DNA of 64,000 bases. Source: PLA3 sp964592235 (GTDB lineage Bacteria > Planctomycetota > Phycisphaerae > UBA1845 > UTPLA1). A model generated the notes under the pieces. That model was not told the DNA's origin. It did not search any database and saw nothing but the letters and a program-made list of their open reading frames with translations. Where the stretch lies: positions 78,214-142,213 of the forward strand of contig CAZQCF010000006.1 in the NCBI GenBank assembly GCA_964592235.1. Direction: 5' to 3'. The position numbers and the translations under genes were made by a program. Shown piece after piece: positions 45,426 to 53,944 of the stretch; positions within the stretch are counted from its first letter, which is position 1, and every line of letters begins with the position of its first letter.

Positions 45426-46891
45426 GTATGGCTTGGAATCAGCCCTTCGGCGAGTACGTCGAAGGGCTTTCTCACTTCGTAGCAAAGAGTTACGTCGTCG
45501 AGTTTGAAGTTCAAAAACACGATTTCGAGCAGTTGACGCTTGGCGGAGTAATCGGCGACAAGCCACTTGTCGATAAGGGCTTGCGAGAGTTCAAAAACCT
45601 TTTCCGCCAATTCCGCCTGTTCGCCGCGATCACGGTCGGCGGCTTCCAGTTGCAGACTCACTTGGGCAATCCGGTCGCGTAATTCCGTGGCCTTGCCGGC
45701 AAACGTGTCGGCGTCGATTTCTTCCAAGAGCCGTAGATTGAGCAACCGGTCCTGCTGCTTGCGTAGTTCAGTGATTTCCTTTTGCAGATGCTGGGCGCGA
45801 TGCTGCGATTCGCCGCGTTCGTGCTTGGACCATTCCCGCAGCGCTTTGGCGAACCAGTCGCGCACGGTCTCCGGCTGGCGGATGGACTTGAAGACCGCCA
45901 GCACTTGCTCGTCCAGTTCCGCCTCCGTCATGCGTACCTTGGGATGACCGGGGATGGCGTTGTACATCGTGCAGCGGTAATAGATGTACCGCTTGCCGGT
46001 GTTCTTCTTGATGATCTGTTCGCCGGTGATGAGATTGCCGCAGTGGCCGCAGCGGATGAGTCCGCCAGCGTAGGTCAATTCCAGCGTCTTGTACGTCTTA
46101 CCGCCCAGCAGCACTTGCACGCGCTCCCAAGTGGCCCGGTCGATGATCGGCTCATGTTTGCCGGGATGCCATTGTCCGCTGTATTCGACTTCGCCGATGT
46201 ACGCGCGGTCCTTGAGCATGGCATAGACCTGGCTACGCGGGAAGCGCGGCGACGAATTGCGATATGATACACCCTCTTCGGCCAACCGCTGGACGAGTTG
46301 ATCGACCGTGAGCGGCTCGTAGGCGTAGAGTTGGAACATCCGCCGCACGTTGGCGGCTCGGTCAGCATCGACTTCGATGAGGCCGCGACCTTCTTTGCGG
46401 ATGTTGCGGTATCCATAAGGGGCCGCGCCGACGAACCATCCCTCCTGCACGCGGCGAGCGTGTCCTTCACGAACATCGACCGATTGCTGCTCGGTGTAGA
46501 AGCTCGCCATGTTGGCGAGCGTCCGCCGCATCATACGGCCGGCGGGATTGTTCTCGGTGGGCTGCGAGACGGAGATGAAGGCGATGCCGTGTTCGCTCTC
46601 CAGCCGTTCGAGTTCGACGTAATCGAACAGGTTGCGGGCCGCGCGATCCACTTTGTAGAACAGCAGCGCATCCAGCTTGTCGGCGTTCTTTCTGGCGAAG
46701 GCGACCAGTTCCTTGAACGTCTTGCGTTCATCCCGCTTGCTGGCAGTCTCGGCGATCCGAAAGAGCCGGACGATCTCGCCGCCGGTCGAAGCGGCGTAGC
46801 GCTTGAGCGCATCTTCCTGGACGGCTAATGAGAATCCTTCCCGTTCTTGTTCCCTACTCGATACCCGCGCCAAGGCGACGTAGCGTTTCAT
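45413..46891 (-). CDS. Large serine recombinase (site-specific integrase)
   Basis: A 492-aa serine recombinase. Resolvase domain at the N-terminus with ARVSSREQ (catalytic Ser11, Arg9) and FYKVDRAARNLFDYVELERL; recombinase domain with APYGYRN and GVSYRNSSPRF; a zinc ribbon (IRCGHCGNLITGEQ plus YYRCTMYN, about residues 265-300) and a C-terminal coiled coil (about 350-430), as in integrases of phages and integrative elements. It would catalyse insertion and excision of the element. The last four codons are antisense to tRNA-Pro. Use of a tRNA gene by a serine (not tyrosine) enzyme is less common. A small gene ends 4 bases before its start. Confidence 0.95.
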   Translation of the reverse strand: MKRYVALARVSSREQEREGFSLAVQEDALKRYAASTGGEIVRLFRIAETASKRDERKTFKELVAFARKNADKLDALLFYKVDRAARNLFDYVELERLESEHGIAFISVSQPTENNPAGRMMRRTLANMASFYTEQQSVDVREGHARRVQEGWFVGAAPYGYRNIRKEGRGLIEVDADRAANVRRMFQLYAYEPLTVDQLVQRLAEEGVSYRNSSPRFPRSQVYAMLKDRAYIGEVEYSGQWHPGKHEPIIDRATWERVQVLLGGKTYKTLELTYAGGLIRCGHCGNLITGEQIIKKNTGKRYIYYRCTMYNAIPGHPKVRMTEAELDEQVLAVFKSIRQPETVRDWFAKALREWSKHERGESQHRAQHLQKEITELRKQQDRLLNLRLLEEIDADTFAGKATELRDRIAQVSLQLEAADRDRGEQAELAEKVFELSQALIDKWLVADYSAKRQLLEIVFLNFKLDDVTLCYEVRKPFDVLAEGLIPSHTRGD

Positions 46892-46895
46892 GGCA

Positions 46896-47108
46896 TTAAC
46901 CCCGTGACAAGATGCCGAACAACCTCCCCAAGTCCCGGAGCATTGTAGACGCCTCGGCCACGGTCAGCCGGGATTTATAAAAAGGCTGCCAAGTCTCGAT
47001 GGTTGCCGCAATTAGGGCCGGCGTAATCCATGCGGGGGTGTCGGGCGGCACGGCAATGTCCGTGGCTTCGTCGCGTGGTTCCAGTTTCTTAAGCTGCTTG
47101 CCCGGCAT
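46896..47108 (-). CDS. Small hypothetical protein upstream of the recombinase
   Basis: A 70-aa protein ending 4 bases before the recombinase start, so likely co-transcribed with it. It has a Leu-rich helix-forming C-terminus (LTVAEASTMLRDLGRLFGIL) and a Pro/Trp segment DTPAWITPALI. No known domain recognised; it could be a recombination accessory or directionality factor, but this is only a guess from position. No clear ribosome-binding site. Confidence 0.5.
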   Translation of the reverse strand: MPGKQLKKLEPRDEATDIAVPPDTPAWITPALIAATIETWQPFYKSRLTVAEASTMLRDLGRLFGILSRG

Positions 47109-47132
47109 GGCGTCGCACCAGAGTGAACAGGG

Positions 47133-47172
47133 AAAAGAAAGGGCGGAGCGACTTGTCGTAGCCGCTCCGCCC
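47133..47172 (-). terminator. Rho-independent terminator of the leftward transfer operon
   Basis: Perfect 10-bp stem GGGCGGAGCG/CGCTCCGCCC (47141-47150 and 47163-47172), 12-base loop, followed on the minus strand by TTTCTTTT. It separates the transfer-type operon from the recombinase pair. Confidence 0.85.
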
Positions 47173-47183
47173 TCCGATGGCCT

Positions 47184-47333
47184 TCAGCGGCTCATCATCT
47201 TCGTGAGGCGGTCCTTGGCCGCCATCATCATCTTGCGGCCCTCTTCAGGGTGTTTTCGCATGTACCAGCGAATGCACCAGACCGTCGTCACCGCCTGGAA
47301 CAACGTCATCATCATGAAAGTTCCGAACGTCAT
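47184..47333 (-). CDS. Small membrane protein of the mobile element
   Basis: A 49-aa protein (start at 47333 with AAGGAG 8 bases upstream) containing one membrane helix (about residues 5-22, TFMMMTLFQAVTTVWCIRW) and a basic C-terminus. It begins 4 bases after the end of the preceding small gene and is directly followed by a terminator. Function unknown. Confidence 0.6.
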   Translation of the reverse strand: MTFGTFMMMTLFQAVTTVWCIRWYMRKHPEEGRKMMMAAKDRLTKMMSR

Positions 47334-47337
47334 CGCA

Positions 47338-47646
47338 CTACTCCTTCTCAAAGGTTCGTGAGTCCCGCCCGTGATCATCACGGGCTTCCGCTTGCCGCAG
47401 TCGTGCGGCAAGAATCGATCCGCGTTCTTCATCCATGTCGCGCCCGTAGAGGTCACGACTGTCGATTTTCCGGGCCTCGGCCACTTCGCCCGGCGTTCGT
47501 GTTCCATAGAGTCCGTACTGCGGCGGCTGGGCGACGTTGGAGCCGGGAAAGACCGCCGCCCTCAATTCCGCCAATCCTTGCCGCCACATGGCGCCGGCGT
47601 GGCCGCTGCCGATCTTGGGTTTCGGGTCATCGCGCGCACGATTCAC
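47338..47646 (-). CDS. Hypothetical hydrophilic protein of the mobile element
   Basis: A 102-aa protein with a GTG start at 47646 preceded by AAAGGAG. It is rich in Arg, Asp and Glu; notable segments are KPKIGSGHAGAMWRQGL and NVAQPPQYGLYGTRTPGE. No known domain recognised. The tight placement between genes of the transfer operon (13 bases after the membrane protein gene) supports it being real. Probably an accessory transfer or cargo protein. Confidence 0.6.
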   Translation of the reverse strand: MNRARDDPKPKIGSGHAGAMWRQGLAELRAAVFPGSNVAQPPQYGLYGTRTPGEVAEARKIDSRDLYGRDMDEERGSILAARLRQAEARDDHGRDSRTFEKE

Positions 47647-47659
47647 GGTCGTTCTCCTT

Positions 47660-48265
47660 TCAGTTCAGGAAACGATCGCCGCGCATGGTGCGGAACCGCT
47701 CCGACACATGGCGTTGATCGATGAGGGCATCGTTCATGTCCGTGGCCCGCGTCCGCTCGAAGTGGAGATTGCTCTGCACCGAGACGAACAGACCGAAGGA
47801 CGCGAGCATCAGGTACTTGCCGAGTGGCTCGTTGGCATCGCAGACCATCGCGCCGCAGAGGAACACCAGCACCGGCTCAAAGATTCGCTTGAGGGTGATT
47901 TCGTGGGTTCGGCGGAAGAGCCGCATTAAGAGCGGCCGGCCGGTGTAGCGGCTGTGTCCGGGCGCGACGCCGTGTGCCAGGCGCTTCAGAGCATCCATGC
48001 GCTGGGCGAAGCAGAAGAGCAGGAAGAGCGCGAAGTAGGCCAGCATCGGACCCACGTCGTGGCCCGGCCAGAATCCGCCCGAGAAGAAGAGGATGGCTGC
48101 GCCGGCCAAGGCTTGCAGGCCCAGGTAGCGCGACCCCATGCCCTTGTGCAGGAACACTTCAAGGGTCACCGCCAGGCTGTTGCAGATGAACAGGAACCAG
48201 CCGAAGGCTCCCCTGGCTCGTTCCATGAATCCGGGCTGCTGATGTTGCGATGGTTGAGGGTTCAT
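47660..48265 (-). CDS. Integral membrane protein of the mobile element
   Basis: A 201-aa protein; start at 48265 chosen for its GAAGGAG. Four to five hydrophobic helices are visible (for example GWFLFICNSLAVTLEVFLH, YLGLQALAGAAILFFSG, MLAYFALFLLFCFA and PVLVFLCGAMVC), then a hydrophilic C-terminus. It lies immediately downstream of the coupling ATPase, where membrane partners of the conjugative channel are often encoded. No family was recognised. Confidence 0.72.
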   Translation of the reverse strand: MNPQPSQHQQPGFMERARGAFGWFLFICNSLAVTLEVFLHKGMGSRYLGLQALAGAAILFFSGGFWPGHDVGPMLAYFALFLLFCFAQRMDALKRLAHGVAPGHSRYTGRPLLMRLFRRTHEITLKRIFEPVLVFLCGAMVCDANEPLGKYLMLASFGLFVSVQSNLHFERTRATDMNDALIDQRHVSERFRTMRGDRFLN

Positions 48266-48343
48266 TGTCTTCTCCTTCGCGCTGAGCGCGCGGAATCTCC
48301 GTCTGCGGCATGGCCGCTGTTCGTTCACTCAAGACGGTTCAGT

Positions 48344-49840
48344 TCAAAGCTGCTGCTTGAACGTCACCGGTAGCCAGGGCCGGCCGGTCCCGTGGAACAA
48401 TCTCCCGTTCTGAAAGACGATTGCGTCGATCAGGTACTTGTCTTTCACTCCGCCCGTGCGGAGTTGCGTCCAGTAGTTGGGCTGTAACTCGTACTCCATC
48501 GACTCACTGAAGCCGGCCGACGTGTGGCCCGCCGGGGCCATGCCCATCATCGAAGACAGGTAGTCATCCGACGTGTAGCTGTTATTGCCGTTGGCAAAGA
48601 ACTGGCGCGTCCGGCCGATCAGACTGGCCGCCCATTCGTTGGTCACCGGGTCGGCCTGGGTGTGGAAGATTTTCGTATTCAAGTTGGCGAAGAGCGAAGT
48701 CGCTTCGGCTTTGCCCTTCTCGTTGCCGCCCAAGGCGGCGTAGAAGTTGCTGACGTTCTGGCTGAGATAGACCGCGGCCACGCGCGAGGCCCTTGCCGTC
48801 GTCTGGAACTGCATGTCGTAAGAGGTGACGAAGTATTGACTTTCGTCGGCGAACAGAAAACACGGACGCGGACTCCGGGTGATGTCACGGCGCTCGATGC
48901 TGCGTTGGAAGGCGTGTTTCCAGAGAACCTGGGCGAACTGGCCGACCTCGGAATACGCCTTGACCGGCATGTCGATCAGTATGATCGCCCCGTCTTGCAC
49001 CGCGTCCGGCGTGATGTTCGTCTCCGACGAGAACAGGTCGCGCAGGATGCCGCGCAGGAATAAATCCGCCATGCTGGTGAAGGTGCTGACGATCACCGAG
49101 CGGGTTTTTTCCGAGAGGCCGGGGAACTCCAGCAGGAAGTAGTCCGCGACAATGGCGAAGTCGCGTCGCTGCGTCGCTGTCAACGCTCGGCGGTCCGCTG
49201 CCTGCATGCACTGGAAGCAGAAGGACTCCTTCTGCCAGTGCGCGTTGTTGACCTGGCTGTGAAAGCTCGGCGCGGAGATGACCAATTTGTATAAGTCGGG
49301 CACCGAGATGCGGCCCATCGCCAGCGACAGCAGATCGACGGCGTTGCGGAGAAGCTGGCGGTTGGCCCGTCGCCAGTAATTCTCATCCTCCCTCCCCGCG
49401 CCAGAACCTGAACCCCGCTCGGCCACTTCCAGAATCGTGGAAAACAGATTGACGATGTTCTCCGTCAAGCCGGCACCGGCACCAGCGCGATTCAATTCGT
49501 AGTCCAGGAAGTTGAATCGGTAGGGATTACTTGGACCGAAGACTATCAAGTCGGAAGACCGTTTCGTCTCATGGCAATAGGACTCCCAGACCTCGCGTTC
49601 ACCGGGCTTCGCCGTCAACACTAGTCCGCCGAATCCGGCCCGTAACATCGCCAGGGCGATGGCGCGGCCGCTGCCCGTGGTCTTGCCGCTGCCCGTTGCG
49701 CCGAGACAGAGCGTCCCCTCGCAGGCCGCGCCAATCGTCCACACGTCATCATCCGACCAGTGCAGCAGTGGTTGGGACAGCGGCCACGGATCCCGTGATC
49801 GTTTGGTTCGTCGAAGTCGTTTCAATAGCGACGTAAACAT
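48344..49840 (-). CDS. Type IV coupling protein-like ATPase (VirD4/TraD/TraG family)
   Basis: A 498-aa ATPase with Walker A GATGSGKTT (residues 47-55), Walker B CFLFADESQYF (about 327-337) and the downstream SQNVSNFYAALGG region with Gln. The fold is that of proteins which bring relaxase-DNA to the secretion channel. GGAG stands 7 bases before the ATG. Unlike classic VirD4 it lacks a clear N-terminal membrane domain, and may rely on the membrane protein encoded next to it. ParB-like and SprT-like genes precede it in the operon. It works with the MobF relaxase 4 kb away. Confidence 0.85.
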   Translation of the reverse strand: MFTSLLKRLRRTKRSRDPWPLSQPLLHWSDDDVWTIGAACEGTLCLGATGSGKTTGSGRAIALAMLRAGFGGLVLTAKPGEREVWESYCHETKRSSDLIVFGPSNPYRFNFLDYELNRAGAGAGLTENIVNLFSTILEVAERGSGSGAGREDENYWRRANRQLLRNAVDLLSLAMGRISVPDLYKLVISAPSFHSQVNNAHWQKESFCFQCMQAADRRALTATQRRDFAIVADYFLLEFPGLSEKTRSVIVSTFTSMADLFLRGILRDLFSSETNITPDAVQDGAIILIDMPVKAYSEVGQFAQVLWKHAFQRSIERRDITRSPRPCFLFADESQYFVTSYDMQFQTTARASRVAAVYLSQNVSNFYAALGGNEKGKAEATSLFANLNTKIFHTQADPVTNEWAASLIGRTRQFFANGNNSYTSDDYLSSMMGMAPAGHTSAGFSESMEYELQPNYWTQLRTGGVKDKYLIDAIVFQNGRLFHGTGRPWLPVTFKQQL

Positions 49841-49868
49841 CGGATGCTCCGTTCGGCTTTGCCGTCAA

Positions 49869-50699
49869 TCACGCGCTCGCCTTTTGTCGTTCGTCCGTCG
49901 AGATCGCTCTGAACACGTCCGCTAGCGAAAGCCCGCTGAACTCGGTGGCCTTGAGCCGCTCAATCAGGCTCATCAAGCCGGCAAGGAGTCCCTCTAAAGT
50001 CAGACCTTCAACCGGCACAGCAACCGAACCGCTGCCACAAAGCGGAATCACAATCCGCTCGCGCTTGCTGCTCGATTGTTTGCGAGTTGATGTGCGGCGC
50101 TTACGCGCCTTGGCCCGCGCGGCGACCTCCTCGCGCGTCAATCCACCGCGAACGGCGTCGGATGCCAGTTGCGATTGAGCGGCCGGATCGGGCGCTTGCG
50201 CGATGGCATAGGCAGCGCTAATCCCAATCGCGCCTGTGGCAATCTGTTCCTGCACCGCCGCCGGCAGTTCCAGCACCTTGAGCAGCTTCGAGACCATGCT
50301 GGGCGAGATGCCCAGCTTGACTGCCGTCTCGGCTGCGCTCCAATTCATCGCCTTCATCAGTTGCTGCACGGCTCGCGCTTTGTCCAATACCGGTAGGTCC
50401 TCGCGCTGGCAGTTGGTCACGAACTGGCGAAGCAGGGCTTCCGCTTCCGACAATTCCCGGTCATCAATCACGACCGGGACATGCGACAAGCCCGCCATTT
50501 GGGCCGCGCGCAATCGGCGATGGCCCTCGATGACGATGAACTCCGACCCCTCGCGACGAACGAGTATGGGTTGAAGTATCCCCGACTCCTTGATGGACTG
50601 CGCTAAGCCGGCTAGCGATTCCTCGTCCATCCACTCCCGAATTTGCGGCTTGCAGGTCAGCCGCTTGATCGGCGCATTTTGAATGACTTTGTGTGACAT
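49869..50699 (-). CDS. ParB/RepB/Spo0J-family protein
   Basis: A 276-aa protein; start at 50699 preceded by GGGAGC. It has the ParB N-terminal nucleotide-binding segment (GILQPILVRREGSEFIVIEGHRRLRAAQMAGL, containing the GHRR box), then a helix-turn-helix (SAAETAVKLGISPSMVSKLLKVLE). It binds specific DNA sites. No ParA gene lies next to it, so in this element it may act as a regulator or nick-site organiser rather than in classic partition. It is within the leftward operon between the DUF1232 and coupling-protein genes. Confidence 0.88.
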   Translation of the reverse strand: MSHKVIQNAPIKRLTCKPQIREWMDEESLAGLAQSIKESGILQPILVRREGSEFIVIEGHRRLRAAQMAGLSHVPVVIDDRELSEAEALLRQFVTNCQREDLPVLDKARAVQQLMKAMNWSAAETAVKLGISPSMVSKLLKVLELPAAVQEQIATGAIGISAAYAIAQAPDPAAQSQLASDAVRGGLTREEVAARAKARKRRTSTRKQSSSKRERIVIPLCGSGSVAVPVEGLTLEGLLAGLMSLIERLKATEFSGLSLADVFRAISTDERQKASA

Positions 50700-50738
50700 G
50701 ATCTTGCTCCCTTTGGAATGCCATTGACGCACGAGGCG

Positions 50739-50897
50739 TCAGGTGGCTTTGGGTGATTTTTTCGTCAGTAATGAACGAATCGTGAGCGCAATCGCCCCGA
50801 GGTCATCCAACTGGCCGCCGGGAATGAAATCCGGCACCAGGTCGATCGGAGACAGGACGTACAGCAAACAACCGAGGATCAGTGCGAACTTTTTCAT
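50739..50897 (-). CDS. Small DUF1232 (YkvA-like) membrane protein
   Basis: A 52-aa protein with AAAGGAG upstream of the ATG at 50897. The core LSPIDLVPDFIPGGQLDDLGAI is the DUF1232 signature. It is short and has an N-terminal hydrophobic helix. Function in the family unknown. Confidence 0.75.
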   Translation of the reverse strand: MKKFALILGCLLYVLSPIDLVPDFIPGGQLDDLGAIALTIRSLLTKKSPKAT

Positions 50898-50928
50898 GGA
50901 GTGATTCTCCTTTTGAATTGACCGTGGG

Positions 50929-51585
50929 TTAGTTGAGACGCTCAAACACGCGTCCACATTTCAAACAACGAGCAGCGAAGTCGGCGACCGCGCACCGCGC
51001 ATTCGTGCAACCGCACGACCATTTCTTCAACTTGGAATCGCCCTTCACCTTTTCCTTGGGCAGCGGCATTTCAAAGAAAGGCACGTCAACGTCGAAGCGC
51101 CGCAACAAATCCTTGAACGGGCTTTCAGCCGCGTAGCCGGTCACGCCGCGTTTGTCGATGAGCAAGCCCAGGCTCTTTGCCTTCTCGCAGAATTCCCGAT
51201 TGTGGTAATTGTTCTTTCCGGGCTTGCCATGCGCTTGCTGCCACGCATGAAGTAGCTCATGAAGCAGGGTGCCCAGCACTTCCCAGCTTTCGCGCTGCCC
51301 GAACAGGTAGCGCACGTTCAGGGCGATTTCGCCCTTGAGGCCGAATCCGTTGTGCCCGTATCGAAAGTGGCCGTACCTGTCGCACCGCAGGTGATCGATG
51401 GCCAGGGATACTTCAGGAATTTCCAGATTAAACTCAACGATGAACCGATCCGCCCAAAGTCGGAGCGTTTCCATCATCGGACGACCGAACCACGTTTCAG
51501 TCACTTGGTGATCCGCCAAGCCTTGGTAGATACCGGAGCTTGCCAAGTCAGGTGATTCAACGGCGGCTTTGTCGTTTGTAGTCAT
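50929..51585 (-). CDS. SprT-like zinc metalloprotein
   Basis: A 218-aa protein. Start at 51585 set by GGAG 7 bases upstream. The SprT-type zinc site TLLHELLHAWQQAHGK (His109, Glu110, His113) is followed by a further His in NYHNREF, and a C-terminal zinc-ribbon-like Cys set (WSCGCTNARC...RCLKCGRVF). SprT/Spartan proteins cut proteins crosslinked to DNA, which would suit an element using covalent relaxase-DNA intermediates; this link is an inference. First gene of the leftward operon, under a promoter with a palindromic operator. Confidence 0.8.
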   Translation of the reverse strand: MTTNDKAAVESPDLASSGIYQGLADHQVTETWFGRPMMETLRLWADRFIVEFNLEIPEVSLAIDHLRCDRYGHFRYGHNGFGLKGEIALNVRYLFGQRESWEVLGTLLHELLHAWQQAHGKPGKNNYHNREFCEKAKSLGLLIDKRGVTGYAAESPFKDLLRRFDVDVPFFEMPLPKEKVKGDSKLKKWSCGCTNARCAVADFAARCLKCGRVFERLN

Positions 51586-51598
51586 GACATTCTCCATC

Positions 51599-51639
51599 GG
51601 TACAATGATATTGTACCAGCTCAAGCGAGAAAGTCAAAT
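51599..51639 (-). promoter_or_regulatory. Operator-covered promoter of the SprT-ParB-coupling protein operon
   Basis: On the minus strand TTGACT (51634-51639 region) and TACAAT are 16 bases apart. The -10 box lies inside a perfect palindrome GGTACAAT-GAT-ATTGTACC (51599-51617, 8-bp arms), so a dimeric repressor bound there would block the operon. The regulator is not identified. Confidence 0.65.
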
Positions 51640-51675
51640 TTGTCCTAGCTCAAGTTCGAAGCGTGGTCGTGATTT

Positions 51676-52584
51676 CTAACGCCGATGGCCGGAGCGTTCG
51701 GCGTAGTTCGCCCGTGCAAGGTCATTGACCATGGGCTCAAGGTGGGGGAGAGTCGTTGAAGTCACGGTACGGTGCTTTCCGCCTTCTGAATCAGTATATT
51801 CGAGGTGAAACCGCCCGATACTCGGATCATGGCCGGCGTTTGCCAAGAGCAAACATGATTCCCCGGTCTTCGGACATTTGATGGTCAGCCCCAGCTCTCG
51901 CAGTTGGGCATTGACCCACTTGGCAAGTTTTTTTTTGTCCTCATAGGTGTCTTGGGGGAGCGATGCGGCTTTCTCGTTCAGCGCCGATTCAAAGGATCGG
52001 CCGATTACCGAGCGGACATGATCGTGCAAGCGAAGCAACGACGTTCGGCGTGAGGCAAAGTCAGTCGGCAGCGAAACGACGAGCTTGTCGATCGCTTCGT
52101 TTAGCTTATTGTAGGAATCACTTGACTCTTTCTGCAAAACCCGTCGTGCCGGCGGCTTTTTCGGCGCGCCGTGCTCCTCTACCCACTCCTTGGCTGTAAC
52201 AGAGTCACCGAAGAGGCGCAAATGAATAATATGCGAGTCAAGCGCCAAGGAGGCTGTGGCCTCCGAATTCGAATCGTTCAAGGCTGTTGTGAGCAATTGC
52301 GTGATTTGCGATATCATCGCATCTTCAAGCGCTTCGATTTGCCGCGTGTCGCGATTCGCGATGGAGCCTGCTACCGCTACGAAACGCCGCACTGAAGGGG
52401 TTGTCAACCGGCCTAATGCAGCCAGCACGCATCCGGTCACGACCGCCGTCGCATGATTGACCCCAAGGCGAGGCCCCATCAGTTGTCGCCGGGACAATTC
52501 AAACACAACCCCGAATTGGGTCGCGGAACGCCCGGTGGGCCCAGAACGGAGCTTCCGCGCTCGCTTGTGCTTGATACTGGCCAT
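51676..52584 (-). CDS. Hypothetical cargo protein (second gene of a two-gene unit)
   Basis: A 302-aa protein from the Met at 52584 (MASIKHKRARK). No signal peptide. A small hydrophobic segment (TAVVTGCVLAALGRLT) occurs near the N-terminus; a basic, Lys-rich central helix region and a C-terminal part with KCPKTGESCLLLANAGHD, HLEYTDSEGGKHRT suggest a small Cys/His site, but no known domain is recognised. It starts 14 bases after the neighbouring upstream gene ends, so the two form a pair. GC is lower than in the chromosome. Might be a defence or regulatory cargo unit; this is a guess. Confidence 0.6.
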   Translation of the reverse strand: MASIKHKRARKLRSGPTGRSATQFGVVFELSRRQLMGPRLGVNHATAVVTGCVLAALGRLTTPSVRRFVAVAGSIANRDTRQIEALEDAMISQITQLLTTALNDSNSEATASLALDSHIIHLRLFGDSVTAKEWVEEHGAPKKPPARRVLQKESSDSYNKLNEAIDKLVVSLPTDFASRRTSLLRLHDHVRSVIGRSFESALNEKAASLPQDTYEDKKKLAKWVNAQLRELGLTIKCPKTGESCLLLANAGHDPSIGRFHLEYTDSEGGKHRTVTSTTLPHLEPMVNDLARANYAERSGHRR

Positions 52585-52598
52585 TTGTTCTAGGATAA

Positions 52599-53486
52599 CT
52601 AGAAGGGCTCGTATCGGCCAGACGTGAGCAATTCTTGGATGATCCAATGATTGGCTTGATCGCTTCGGAATAAGTAGTCCGTTGAATAGCGCACCGAACG
52701 GAGGTCGATGACCTCACCCACAAAGGGCCGCAAGCAAATGCACCGGCACAAGATTCGTTGCCGATCATCGGCAAAGCGGCAAAGGGTCACCATTGGGGCC
52801 GTGCGTAGGCGCGTTAATTCGTCTCTATACAGCTCCAAGCTCGGATTATTGCCATCCACTACCTGAGTCGTTTCTTTTGGATCAGGTGACGCAAGAAAGA
52901 ACCAGTGCTCGCGCGTGGACCGAAAGGGACCAAGCCCGTCTCCTTCCAACGATCGATGAACGATGAGTTCGTGGAGCTTGAGGCTTCGGTCCGGAAGGTT
53001 GTAATGATGAAAGAAACGAGACCCTCGCAGCGGAATAGCCTGTCCATTGAGCATGATTCGGGACCGCTTGGCCCATGCGATGGGAATGACTCGATTCTCA
53101 AGCTGGAATGCGTTGGACACGCGGGCGTTGGCAGCCTGCATGCGCTGGGGAAACGAATGGCGCGTCGCGATGACCGTCATCCATGCCGGCGCGCTTGAGT
53201 TCGCAAAAAAACTCGCAAAAAGTAGCCTGAAAAACTCGGCTTGGCTGCGGACGGTCATCGGGTCCAGCCGCAGCGCCTCCGAAACCGCTGATAGGACTGC
53301 CGCAATCCCCTCAGTGTGGTGAAAGTGCCTTTCTTCGCCGAGAATTGCCAGGTTGTCTCGACATACATGCAAATCGGACGGCACACCGACGGATTCCCAT
53401 CGAATAATGCGCGGGCGTTCAATACCGGCGAATCGGGACAGATCCGCCCAAACCCACTCTCTTGAATCTTCAGGTATCGCTTGCAT
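52599..53486 (-). CDS. Hypothetical cargo protein (first gene of a two-gene unit)
   Basis: A 295-aa protein with no recognised family. It is soluble, rich in Arg and aromatic residues, with segments such as RFAGIERPRIIRWESVGVP near the start and HEL(IVH)RS-type His residues in the middle (LHELIVHRSLEGDG). The ATG at 53486 stands 8 bases after a TATAAT box and lacks a ribosome-binding site, so its mRNA may be leaderless. The next gene follows after 14 bases. Confidence 0.6.
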   Translation of the reverse strand: MQAIPEDSREWVWADLSRFAGIERPRIIRWESVGVPSDLHVCRDNLAILGEERHFHHTEGIAAVLSAVSEALRLDPMTVRSQAEFFRLLFASFFANSSAPAWMTVIATRHSFPQRMQAANARVSNAFQLENRVIPIAWAKRSRIMLNGQAIPLRGSRFFHHYNLPDRSLKLHELIVHRSLEGDGLGPFRSTREHWFFLASPDPKETTQVVDGNNPSLELYRDELTRLRTAPMVTLCRFADDRQRILCRCICLRPFVGEVIDLRSVRYSTDYLFRSDQANHWIIQELLTSGRYEPF

Positions 53487-53530
53487 GTTGCTTTATTATA
53501 TGAAGGCGCAGATTCAAAAAACCGATAATC

Positions 53531-53944
53531 CTACCAATCAATTGATTCAATCAGCGGTTCACTTTCACCTGCCGACAACTGTTCCGATTCGCTGGCTTCG
53601 CGCAGCCACGGAGCCTTGTGCCGGCAGATGACCTCGAAGAGCTTGACGTTCGGCTTCGCCTCGGCGTTGAGGTTGCGGCCCTTGATTTTGATCTTCCGGT
53701 CGGCGAAGTGAAGCGTGATGCCTTCGGACGGGTCGAACTCCACTTCAAACATCCCGTAGCAGACCGCCAGGACGTGGCCATCCCGCTTGCGAAGCTCCAG
53801 CATCGTCGCCCGCTCGCGCGAGCCGCGCAGGAAGCCGAACACGCCCAGGTCATCGATTTCACTCTCCGATGCCTCGTTGTTCTCATTCGCCGTCTCGGCG
53901 TGAACCCGGTGCAGGAATTTGTCGAGTAGCTTATGGTCTGTCAT
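53531..53944 (-). CDS. Hypothetical protein co-transcribed with the relaxase
   Basis: A 137-aa acidic protein whose start overlaps the relaxase gene end by 14 bases, indicating translational coupling. It has an N-terminal helical acidic part, then beta-strand-like segments (HVLAVCYGMFEVEFDPSEGITLHF, KIKIKGRNLN). No known domain recognised. It could modulate the relaxase or be a small DNA-binding partner; unproven. Confidence 0.65.
   Translation of the reverse strand: MTDHKLLDKFLHRVHAETANENNEASESEIDDLGVFGFLRGSRERATMLELRKRDGHVLAVCYGMFEVEFDPSEGITLHFADRKIKIKGRNLNAEAKPNVKLFEVICRHKAPWLREASESEQLSAGESEPLIESIDW

Noticed and set aside
49869..50699. Full ParAB partition system
   Set aside because: No ParA gene is adjacent and no parS-like repeats were seen.
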